Assembly: GCF_000204055.1 (NCBI RefSeq)
Contig: NW_006768766.1
Location: 3,234,275-3,298,274 of the forward strand
From: Melampsora larici-populina 98AG31
Taxonomy: Eukaryota > Basidiomycota > Pucciniomycetes > Pucciniales > Melampsoraceae
DNA length: 64,000 nucleotides
Direction: 5' to 3'
Shown: in pieces, positions 51,975 through 62,422 of the stretch
Position numbering within the stretch: position 1 is the stretch's first letter
Layout: every line of letters starts with the position of its first letter
Position numbers and translations under genes: made by a program
Notes under the pieces: model-generated
Told to the model about the DNA's origin: nothing
The model's database searches: none
The model's input: only the letters and a program-made list of their open reading frames with translations

Positions 51975-52298
51975 TTATTGTTGATCACCAGTTGTCTCAA
52001 TCCTGAAAAAAATACCCCTATCTTTAGGATGTATGAAGTTGCGCGGGATGTACTGTTGTGTTTCAGTAGTCTTCAAAGGAGGGATATGATTTTTTACTGG
52101 TTGTATTTCTATTTTTTGGCCCCTGGGATTGGACAATGTTCCACCTTTTCCTCCTGGTGGAGAAATCCAGGTAATACCATCATATTCTTCACCAGGAGCA
52201 AGTGTGACAAAAACATCTTCCATACTAAAAATGACTTGAGATGCACAAATTAACATGAAGCCAATTGCCAAGAATTTGGGTGATAGTACCAACTTCAT
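51975..52298 (-). CDS. Small secreted protein SSP4
   Basis: 107 residues from the ATG at 52298, the position that aligns with the other family members; the open frame extends 39 codons upstream but without a signal peptide. MKLVLSPKFLAIGFMLIC is followed by a cleavage region ASQVIFS. The Cys-free mature chain contains LAPGEEYDGITW, GGKGGTLSNPRGQ and DRGIFFRIE. It is the nearest relative of SSP3. A leader intron is predicted at 52441-52532, 92 bases like that of SSP1. Function unknown; candidate effector by inference. Confidence 0.83.
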   Translation of the reverse strand: MKLVLSPKFLAIGFMLICASQVIFSMEDVFVTLAPGEEYDGITWISPPGGKGGTLSNPRGQKIEIQPVKNHIPPLKTTETQQYIPRNFIHPKDRGIFFRIETTGDQQ

Positions 52299-52533
52299 GT
52301 TGTAGGTGATGGTGACTAGATGAGTAATTTGGGGCCAGATAATGTCAGCTCTCATACACCTAGAGTTAGAATGATAAAACTGAGACCAGGACAATGGAAA
52401 AGGCATTGGGAACAAAAATAAAAGGGTAAGATGTTCTCAACTTGTTGTTATCCTGAATCTAAGTGTTATCCTATGTCAGTGTATAATCAGATGACCAATT
52501 CTGAGGTGGTGTACAAAAGAATGAGGGCTCACC

Positions 52534-53379
52534 TAGAGTCTGAAAACTATGTGGCTCCAAGTAAGTATATCCCACAAGATCTAACAAGCAGAAGTATGTG
52601 AATGGATGGTCAGGATCAGAAGGACAACATAAGATGAAGAGGATAATCTGAATTCTATTAAAAAAAGGGTTCACATTATCAGTAGCTATCCCAAAGATAT
52701 CAACTCAATATGTCTAATTGAAGAGGACAATGGGAGAAACCTCTTGAAAGTGGATGGTTCTTATAATTTTTTTCTAGTCCCTATTTTTCTATGTTCAAGG
52801 GAATTTGGAAGGGGTTCTCAGCTGAAACACTTGAGGGGTTTTGGTGTACAGATCAATATCATGCCATGATATCCAGGGACCAGTTGAAATAAATCCTTAG
52901 TTTTTCTTGTCAACAAAATGGGGTCCACATGTCTGAAACAAAGCTTATCTGATGTTGATTTATTGGCTCCGTATGATATGCACCAGACAAATTTTGTGAC
53001 AATACTACAAAGAAATGTTCCATTGTAATCAACTGCATGTAACATAAATGACCATTGCACCTGCTGCACAAACACAGTTGCACCCATTGCACACCTTGTG
53101 TAGAGAGAGGAAAACTGATTGTGAAAAAGCAGAATCACAAGTCCAAGTCTTTGATTCATTGAGTTGTAAAATTTTCAAGAGCAGCAGTGAAATGTGGATT
53201 CCCTCAGAATACTTAAGCTTTGTTAAGGGTCCAGTTCTTGTGAATAATCAAGTCCAGGGGTCTGTTAACCCAGGTCATGACTTTTGAGCTGATAATGGAA
53301 GGGGTCTGATGTTCAATCAATCAAATCTAGATGTGGGGAGGGTCCAGGAATATGACACAAGATTCACATTACCCAATCT
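52534..53379. other. SSP4 upstream region
   Basis: Non-coding, conserved in blocks with the other SSP units to about 53100, then unique sequence up to the hAT-like element. The last 8 bases (53372-53379, CCCAATCT) are its left target duplication. Confidence 0.6.
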
Positions 53380-54385
53380 CAAACTTAACCAAGTCCAATT
53401 GTGCCTCAGATTTATTAACAACAAGTCGTTTCTGAGGCACGAGGGACTTGGGTGATAGGTTGGATTTTTGGTGTGGTAGGTTTTGAAATTTAGTAGAGGA
53501 AAAATAGAATTCCTTCTACACTCAACCATACCTCATGCCCCAATCCCAAAACAGGACTGTAGATTCTTGTGCTTCTTCTGAAGAGAGGGATCTCTTCAGA
53601 ATCCTTGAAAAAAAATCAGGAAAGAAGTTTCCTTTGAGACAAAAACATTGTCTTCACTGATTTTGAAATTACAGTGATCATCGTATGTAATCCCAAATTC
53701 CAGATTGCACAATCAAATTTCAAGGATTTCAAAGAATCCCTTTGATATCTGTTTTCATGCTACTTGAGATGGGCTTGTTGGTCCAGTCTAGAGAAGGTGA
53801 CATGGAGGGACTCCTTATCTCTTGAAACAAACTAAAAATGTGCACTGGAGGTGTGTAGAATTAATTTGAACAATTTCCCTGTTTTTCTGTTCTTTTGTCC
53901 ATTTGTTGCAATCTCGGTCGCATCCGAACACAAATAAAATAAACAATCAGATAGAGATGGACTTTCTCTCTTGATCTGCCAGCAAAATCTCACTTCTACC
54001 TTGGTTCTGTCAATCTTTTCATTGAGGACTTCATTTCTCAACTGTGTTCCACCGACTGTAGCTTGAATTTCAAGCTAAATACAAGACTCACTGTAATGTA
54101 TTTATTCTTGTGATGATGTTTTTGTCTCAAAGGAAACTTCTTTCCTAATTTTTTTTCAAGGATTCTGAAGAGATCCCTCTCTTCAGAAGAAGCACAAGAA
54201 TCTACAGTCATGTTTTTGGTATTGGGGCATGAGGTATGGTTGAGTGTAGAAGGAATTCTATTTTTCCTCTACTAAATTCCAAAACCTACCACACCAAAAA
54301 TCCAACCTATTGCCCAAATCCCTTGTGCCTCAGAAACGACTTGTCATTAATAAATCTGAGGCACTATTGGACTTGGTTAAGTTTG
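53380..54385. mobile_element. hAT-like non-autonomous foldback element
   Basis: 1006 bases with long inverted arms (53380-53648 and about 54117-54385), similar but not identical, and a unique centre of roughly 470 bases. Termini read CAAACTTAACCAAGTCCAA and the reverse complement. A perfect 8-bp duplication CCCAATCT flanks it at 53372-53379 and 54386-54393. Eight-base duplications and CA ends are typical of hAT elements. No transposase is encoded; small frames in the arms mirror each other only because the arms are inverted copies. Confidence 0.85.
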
Positions 54386-54392
54386 CCCAATC

Positions 54393-54450
54393 TGCCAAGA
54401 TTCTGGATCAGTAGAACATCTCTTGTTGTGGGAATGCAAGCCTGGAAAAA
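54393..54450 (+). pseudogene. Possible non-LTR retrotransposon zinc-finger remnant
   Basis: Right of the hAT-like element a short frame reads CQDSGSVEHLLLWECK, with the C...EH...C spacing of the zf-RVT region at the C-terminus of LINE-type reverse transcriptases. Joined to the left flank across one target duplication, the frame continues upstream. Very short, so tentative. Confidence 0.3.
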
Positions 54451-55418
54451 ACACTATGGGTGTTCCAGGCTAGTGCCAACCAAACCTGCTTGTGAGAGGT
54501 CCTCCAGTTGAGAATTACTGGCTGACACCATCAGCATAAAGTAATCTTCTGGCCAGAAAAATGATTACATTCTATTCCTTCTAGAGTATACACTTACAGA
54601 TCTATGATGTATTTATCAGATGATTGGGTTTGGTCTTGGGCCTGAACTCTATCCATTCACCTGTTCCCTGTGGACTACTTTTGTGAATTCCCAGGTTTGG
54701 GTGGTTTGGGGGGTGCCTTCTGGGTGTCTCTCTCTACTCACACTTTGAACTTTGATGTACTCATTATATTCAAGTTATAGTCCATAGAAGACATCCCAAA
54801 AGGGGGATGACCAGCATAGGAAGAGGACAGGGTGTGTCAGACCCCTACCTCCAGACATTGTGTCCTGAGCCCTGAAGGCTCCCATTCCTCTGGCTTGGTG
54901 TCCTATCCCCCTTCTTAAAATATTGATATATGCGTGTGTGGTTATAACCAGCGCATAATCTTTTGTATAAACCTTCTTTTAACTCATATCTTGTACTCAC
55001 AATCTGCAGTGCATACTTTTGTATACATTTGATAATTCAATCATGTGTTTCAAGTTTGGATGCAATGAATATTTCAGGCATTTTATTTTTTCTGTTGTTG
55101 AGGTTCAATCAACACAAGCATACAAGTGCTTTTTTCCTGGATTACGCTTATAGCAGATTCACCCCAATCTTCTTACATATATATACAATAACAGACTATC
55201 CTTGATCAGTCTTCTTTTCCTCATCTATGAAAAGAAGACTGTGAGTGAACTCCTTTTCTTTATTCCTTATTCTTGATATTTGCAACCTTGCCTGACCTAT
55301 TTTATCTTATCCTAGTCCTAGTTGTTATCTTTCTTAGACCCAAGATGTCAGGAAGGGCATACACGCCCATTGCCATATATCTCCTTCCTCACAATCAAAC
55401 CTTATTACATACATACAA

Positions 55419-55446
55419 CTACATGTAATTAAACAATTACATGTAG
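55419..55446. repeat. 28-base palindrome
   Basis: CTACATGTAATT, a 4-base loop AAAC, and AATTACATGTAG. Several further ATTACATG words lie within the next 80 bases. Confidence 0.85.
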
Positions 55447-55851
55447 TAATGAGCTGAAATAACTCGTAACAAATGATTACATGAAGTTACAAACATGTAA
55501 TCATCAATTACATGAGCAATACACATAGTACCTTATTTCTATTATTCTTTTTCAATTATTGCTTTCTCTTAAAACTTCAATTCAGTTTCTATATTTCTCT
55601 TTCTACAGGTTATCCAAAGACTTACTCAGTACATATTCAATAAAACAAAATGCTCACGTATCAATTTGGTAGATGATCCTATGTGAATTGTTTTATAAGG
55701 ATCTGTCCAATAACCACGAGAACTTTAGTTCAAGTAACTAAGTTGGATTGGTAACCTAACTTAAAAACTGTTCATCTAAAACAGATCTTCTTGGCACATG
55801 GGGGCCGCCAAGAAGTGATGTCTAGGGTTCTTGTGCTAAAAGGATGGGTTA

Positions 55852-56320
55852 TGTTAGACCATATTGCACGGGAGATTCAGGGATTAGGATAAAATCACAT
55901 GTACATGATGGATAGTCTAATGATCACATGTGATCCTCTACAGATCAATGATCAGTTGTTGCTCAAGGATGTTTTATTTCTTTTCTATTATCTTCATTAC
56001 TGTGTGCTGCTTGTTATTGTTCTGATGGGTATATAAACCCCTGCTTTTGTCTTGTTTATTTTGTTCCTTATCTTTTACAATAACCAATCAAGTTTACCAA
56101 GCTTTATAAACCAACCAATCTGTCCATAACAACCTTCAAAAGCCCTTACAAGTCCCTTATAAGCCCTTACAAGTCCCTTATAAGCCCTTACAAGTCCCTT
56201 ATAAGCCCTTTTACAGTTAGTATCCGCGGATTCTGGTCTTTATTCTGCTTTCTCTCTTTGATTACTATTGTCAACTGCTGTCCTACATATTTAAATTATA
56301 TGTAATCAACCTGTAACAGT
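55852..56320 (+). mobile_element. Possible solo LTR
   Basis: Starts TGTTAGACC, has GGGTATATAAACCCC as a TATA-like signal near 56027 and could end CTGTAACA near 56320. No 5-bp target duplication is evident, so this is weak. Confidence 0.25.
56140..56212 (+). repeat. 21-bp tandem repeat, about 3.5 units
   Basis: Unit AAGCCCTTACAAGTCCCTTA plus one base, at 56140, 56161 and 56182, then a partial unit. The first three are identical. Confidence 0.93.
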
Positions 56321-57844
56321 CATATATCAACAATTACGCGGTTATCTCCTTGCTCAATAAGCATCCTTATTGACACAAGATAAGGCTCTGAATTAGTTTG
56401 TTTCCCCCCAACTTAGGTACTTCTTTTCCTAATCTTTGAAAGAATACTTCCTAGTTGTTACCTTTCTTAGACCCAAGATAAGGCTCTGAAATAGGAAGTA
56501 GAGATGTCACTTGTTTTTTGATTATATACTTGGGATGATATGTAAGTTTTCAAATGTTGTCAAAGTGTGTTTCCAGTATTCTAATCTAAGTCTTCTATAA
56601 CATCCTCTGGGAGGTACATCTTTCTCCATTGATTACCCCCACTCTTTTCCTAATGATGCCTAGTTCTCATATAGCCTTTCATGTGAGATAGAATCAGTAG
56701 AGTGTAAGTTATAGCTGCTTTCATGTAGAGTCTACACCAGTAATTTTCAGTGCAACTTTAAAAAAACCAAAAAACCAAAAACAAGGAGGACAGCTTTTTT
56801 TCTCAAAACAGCGTATACTTAAGACTTGAATCTTGGATATCTTCAATCTTTATGAATACAAATATACATTAAATGTCATATTCCTTTCTGCAATATACTT
56901 CTCCATATCTTTTTCTTTGCAGCCTTCTTGTACAAGGTATATTTCACATGATCAGTCAAATTCTCCCTTGATTGGTCAATTTTAGAAAGCCAATCAAGGA
57001 ATTAATGGCAGAAAGCTTTAGAAATTGTACTTTTTGCATGTACAGTATTAGCAATTGATTTGAGCATGATTTTTGCCCTACATTTCATCACAGTTTGCCT
57101 AACTTTAGAAAATTCAACTTGCATATACAATCAGTAATTACATAGATAAGTCTCAAAGGCTGTAAGGGGCAAAAAAGCAGAGAAGCATATTGCAGCAAGG
57201 AATATGAAATCAAATGTATATGTATATTGATAAAGATTGAAGATATCCAAGATCCAAGTCTTAAGTATGGTACACAAAGATAGTATTTTTTATCCATATT
57301 GTTTTCAAACCACAATAACTCAGCCAATTTACATGATAAAGTTTAATATGCTTTAGCAGTACACAAACAACTCAACCCAACCTAACAAAACCATGACAAC
57401 CAGATTATTGTGTGAGTTTCAAACATCTGACTTCAATTTGCTATGCATTCATCATCTAATAGCTTCAAACTTTTTATAAACTGTGCTTCTAACCCAAATA
57501 AACCTTTAAAATCTTTCCTAGTTATCATTAATCACACCACAAATCAAAATTTTCACAAAGACAAATCAAAAGAATCTGATCTCTTTCAAAATCAACACTT
57601 GAACTGATCAATCTAAATCTGATTTTTGTTATCTCTTTGATGTTTTTGTAAAGTTTTCTTTTCTTTTGTTTTACATTATATATGGTAAGTGTATGTATGC
57701 ATCAATTTTCATTCACTCTAATAAATTTTTACAATGAATTCAATCTTCAGAGCTCCTAAAATTTTATCAATCAACTTCAACTTGGTTTTTATCAAAAAAA
57801 AGGTCATATTCTGATCACCAAGAAAAGTGAAACATTTAAGTGAA

Positions 57845-60800
57845 TCATTTTTCCATCTTAGCAGCAGCAATGATATCAATGTTTTTAGCCCGTAAGTTAC
57901 TATCAGAGAACAGAGCACGTATAAGCCCGATGATCTCATTGGATGAGTATTCTAACAAGAGACCTTCTTGATGCATCCACATTATATCCGCCTGAAAAGT
58001 CATTTATGAAACATGAATGTTCTTCATCAACAAAATATTCGCATTGACGTTGACAAAATCTAACAGAACATTGGCTTACCATTGATGCCTCCAGTAATTC
58101 AGAAAGGAAGCAAAACTTAAACCAGCTCGGTACGTATTTTGCAAAAGAAGTCTGTAGTGATTTAAAATCAAAGGGGTGTCAATCAACTTGGTTTTGTACT
58201 TTTCAAAGATCATAACGACTCGAAACACTAGACGTACCTCTTGTGGATCATCACCGAAAAGTTTAGATAGCCCATGTAAAGACTTGCATAAAGTATTCAA
58301 TCTTTGTGATTCAATCTCCGAGATATCCGGCTGAGCTTCAATTTCCTTCAATATCCGTTCTAGGATGGACTCGACTAGTGAACCCATAGATTGTGCATAT
58401 TCCAGTGACAGCATGACCGGCTACACGTGTATGGTATCAATCAAAGTAGTTCACATCAGTAAAACTTGCGTTTCAAAGGAATGCAGTGGCAGGATTGATC
58501 GATCGGTACCATCAATCCAAAGAGGGGGTCCAAGCTACCTTCCATACGTGTGAAAGCTGCTCAAGCGTATGGATCACTTGCTTACAAGCTCTTTCACATT
58601 GTGAATACATTTCTTCGTCTGAGGTGTTGGTGAATCCATTAGCATCATCCAAGTATTCCATGATGATATTTCTTTGCGCGAGCTAAAGATAAGATTCAAC
58701 CCATACACGTGTAAAAGTGAAGTTTTCAGGACACCAGAGGTGTGATCGACCGACACAGAATCAGCTCCCATTCCATCCGAGAAAAATATAAAGAGCGACA
58801 GCCAGATGATTACGCACCAAATGTGTCGACCTGGTCTTTTGTGACAAAGTTTTCAGGCTTATTGACACCTTATCGGCTTCATCTTTAGCCGAATCTCCTG
58901 CCACAGTTACCACCTCTTTTGATAACCACTCACAATCATTTGCAAACTGCGCACTCAAAGATGGAACCGAATCAAGTAGACTGGAGTGATGTAAAGGCAT
59001 GAGGATACGGAAAAGATCAAAGACATCTAGTGCTGCTCGAATGAGGAGGGGGAAAGAAGGTGATAGCACTTCGAATGAAAAGCTGTGGATAAGATAGAGC
59101 ACGCAAAGCAAAACCAAAAACAAAAAGGTGTCAGTGGAGGAGACCCTTGAATAAGTAAGCTCCCAAATGGAGTAACGAGCGGTGTGTATTCGCAGGGGCG
59201 ACTGAGGTACACAAGAAGAACGGGCGCCAGGACGTACTCAGGATTGGAGATAGTGTTTGCATCTTCGATCAAGCTGCGGGCTAATTCTACCAGCCGCTGA
59301 GCAAGTGTAGAAATTGTGAACTTCTGTACAACAGACCTTGACTCCGCTGGCCGAGAATCCGGAGTCACCTTTGTCATTGCTTCCGAAGTCCTTGAGTGAC
59401 TAATCGGCTCTGTTTCGCTTGGCCGCTGAGATTGAGAAGGTGTGTTAACCGCTTCGTCAATCAACGGTTCATCGTTCCATGCCCAGCCATCTTCCTCATC
59501 ATCAGTGGAAGTTGAATCCATCCCGCCGCGTAGCCTCAAGACCTCTTCGGACTCATCAGCGTTGTCTTCTTCTTCTTCTTCAAATCCCCACCCATCAGGA
59601 TCATGTTCATCCTCGGTATCATTCTGCTCTTGCTGATCCGAAGCGGATTTGGAGACAGAGGAGATAGTTTCCAACGTTTGCAATTCACTTTTCTGACTTG
59701 CATGATCAGCTACCACAGGTGTTCGATTCTCTTCGCCCAATGCGTCCTCTTCTTCTTCATCATCACCGAGGCCCCAAGCATCTTCCTCGACTTCTTCGAC
59801 CGGAACAGCAAGACGCTGCAAATCGCTAGATAGCGTTTGCGATGAAGCCATTGTCGAAGTCGATGGTTTAGTAGTCAAGTCGGTGTCAGAGGTAGTCAAA
59901 TCAACTCCCAAGTCCCAGTCGATATCTTCATCCACCCTGTTGGGTGAGATTTGGCTCTCGCCACCGGGCGGAGAATCCGGCTTGGGTCGTGCGATATCAT
60001 TTGGCGACTTTGGAGACGACAGCTCAGATATGGGATCTATGAGTTCCGGCGATGATATGGTTTTTTCAGTGTGAGATGAAGAAGATGGATCGCTTCTCAT
60101 GCCAGATCGATTAGCAGCCGTTTCATCGTCTCCAAAAGTAAAAAGTGAACGGAAGCTCGGGGAATCAGTTCTGTCCGGGGGTATAAGTGGGCTTTCTGAT
60201 AGAGATCCGGTTCGTGTCGGTTGATGTGCTTCCTGAGAGCTGCCGCCGCCAAAATTGAAGAGGGATTTGAAGCCCGCCGAATTGAGTGAAGGCAGCCTAC
60301 CGGTAGGTTGATGTTCGCTGCGGTTTGTAGACTTGGACGACATAGGGGTAGGATTGGTGGTCTGTTCAAGAGACCTTACGGGTGACATCTCTTGAATCAC
60401 GTCATCTTTCATCTGCTTTACATCTCTTGCAATGTTGGGCGAAGGTCTTGGGGGTTCAATAGGAATTTCAACCTGCCAGTCGACAGATACACTTTCCCAT
60501 TGAGTCATCAAGATATCTTTCCTAACTGTTTCAAGAATTTGAGTAGTACGTTTCCGTGCAAAGTGAATTCCAACTTGATTACACCAATCACTTAATGTAA
60601 GACAATCCTTATCGCCAGACGGAAGCCAGCCATTATCACATAACCAAGCCTCAAACTGCCGTGTGCTTGATAAAATTGTTGTAAGTTGATTCAATTTGGG
60701 TTCGTCATGAGGTGACAAGGGTAGTGATGGATCGAGGTAGTTTCCGATTAAGCATGACTGCAGTGATGGAATTAAGATTTGAGCGAATGGTTTCAACAAT

Positions 60801-61904
60801 ACGTCTTTGGTAAACAGCAACTTTTCCATAGTCGATAATAACAGCTTTAGAGATTCATATATAGATCCACCATCACCATTATCGTGACTCAACATAAGAC
60901 GGATTTTCGGATCATCTGTGGTGGTTGACTGTTCTACCAAAGAGACTGCTTCACTTGTTGATGAGTTAACGAGTGGGGTGATAACATGTTCCATAACATC
61001 CGCCGCTATCTTTTTATACTGATCCTGCCCACCGCCCGAAAGGTTTTGCAGTGCGACCATGGCCGAACTCCAAAGCATTGCAGACGCGCCAGCATGCTTG
61101 TTACCAACTACAGACTCTTTCAATTCAATCACACTCAAGCCAGTTTCCGATGATTTCTGAAAGGTAATACCATCCCTAACAGAATCGATCAATCGTTGTT
61201 TCAAATCTTCTTCTGATTCTTTAATTTCGTTGATGGCTCGTTTGGCTAACCAAGACTTGTGGAAATTGATTTGTTGAGATTTAACTGAAGATTTAAAATC
61301 TTCTAATTTTTCTACCGCTGTTTCCAATGATCCATTCTCAAGAAGCTTAGCAAAATCGGTTAAAGATTGAAAAGCAGTTGAAAGCTCTTTGGTGGTTTTC
61401 AAAACAAGATCTAAATCGCTATGACGTGAGGCCAGTTCTTGATGTGTTTGAAGTTTGTTTAACAAAACAGGAATCAAACCATTCTATTGACAGAAGTGCG
61501 AAGATCCGAAGCGCATCCCAATTAGCTCAGTCCGTATGATGAATGATAGGTTTCGATGTATATGATCATACAGACGTCGGGGTTGCCCAGATTCTCTTCA
61601 ATTTGTCTCAAGCCTTTTTCCTGTTCGGTTGATTGTTGTAGAAGAAGGAATCCAGTTTTCCATTGATCATCGAATCCCGACCAGTCAGATTGAATCTTTG
61701 ATTGAATTTGAACCTGTGAGGATCAAGAGTGAAGTGAGCAATGAGTTCAAGATGGTAAGTAGATGGAAATTGACACACCTTGACTTTATTGATTTCCTCA
61801 TCGATTCGTTCCACATTTTTACGAGTTGAATCTGAAGTACTACCAGAGTTAGCAGCACCAATGAGTTGAATGAATTGACTGATTGAGTCTGTTGAAGAAG
61901 ACAT
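57845..61904 (-). CDS. ZW10/Dsl1-family vesicle tethering or kinetochore protein
   Basis: A many-exon gene from the ATG at 61904 to the TGA at 57845-57847. Exon 1 reads NVERIDEEINKVK; exon 2 QIQSKIQSDWSGFDDQW; the long exon 3 (61477 to about 59240) holds helical sequence (ELASRHSDLDLVLKTTKEL) and then a disordered middle with acidic Trp-Gly repeats such as DAWGLGDDEEEE. Later exons read FPLLIRAALDVFDLFRILMP, SDEEMYSQCERACKQVIH and SLEYAQSMGSLVESILERIL. The final exons give YVPSWFKFCFLSELLEASM and EGLLLEYSSNEIIGLIRALF, the conserved C-terminal blocks of ZW10. In fungi ZW10/Dsl1 acts in the Dsl1/NRZ complex tethering Golgi-derived vesicles at the ER; in animals it also serves kinetochores. The long acidic middle is unusual compared with animal ZW10. 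Confidence 0.85.
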
Positions 61905-62422
61905 CGTGATGGATCGAAGTGAGAAATGGTTTGAAACCCCTGTTGAGCTAAATATCAGATTCAGTGAATCTCAATGACAACATGTAAATCAGCCAAACAC
62001 GTGTAACTTCTCTTCATTTCTACATCACGCTCACTCGATTTCAAAGCCTCCACATTAACTTGTTCTCAGGGTGACATCGGCTGCTCTCTGGTACATTATA
62101 GCATTCACTCACAATAACATATGCACAATCAGAGAAGTGCACGCATATCACTTTTGGCGTGTCTGGCTCTGGTGTTGAGATTATAGCATAGCTATATTTT
62201 AGCAGGGCACACACAACATTAAACATGAATGCACTTTCAATCAAGACATTTTTGAAGACCAACAAACATCAAAAAAGACTTGAACAAAAGCGTCACAATG
62301 AGCTTGTTAGCTGTCAATAGTGCTTCATTACAAAATGCATTTTGTTTACCAACAGAATGTTATGTATTGAAGAGTATAAGAAGCTCAAAAAGTAAAACCC
62401 CAAATCAAATGAGATATCTTGA
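61905..62422. other. Intergenic region between NMD3 and the ZW10 gene
   Basis: About 520 bases: NMD3 3' end and ZW10 promoter. Nothing else is recognisable. Confidence 0.55.

Larger units (their letters stand above)
51018..53160. repeat. Tandem SSP repeat unit containing SSP4
   Basis: Follows the SSP3 unit directly and has the same order of blocks, except for an extra roughly 580 bases at about 51090-51670. The right border is approximate. Confidence 0.7.
54451..57844. other. Long gene-free AT-rich stretch
   Basis: About 3.4 kb between the hAT-like element and the ZW10 gene. It holds small repeats (palindrome at 55419, tandem repeat at 56140) and LTR-like words, but no convincing gene. The paired block CTAGTTGTTA(T/C)CTTTCTTAG at about 55317 and 56451 suggests degraded mobile DNA. 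Confidence 0.6.

Noticed and set aside
53317..54511. Two similar predicted proteins starting MVECRRNSIF on opposite strands
   Set aside because: They mirror each other because they lie in the inverted arms of the hAT-like element; no evidence of a gene.
56140..56212. Possible CRISPR-like array
   Set aside because: Identical 21-bp units in direct contact, without spacers, in a eukaryotic genome; a simple tandem repeat.
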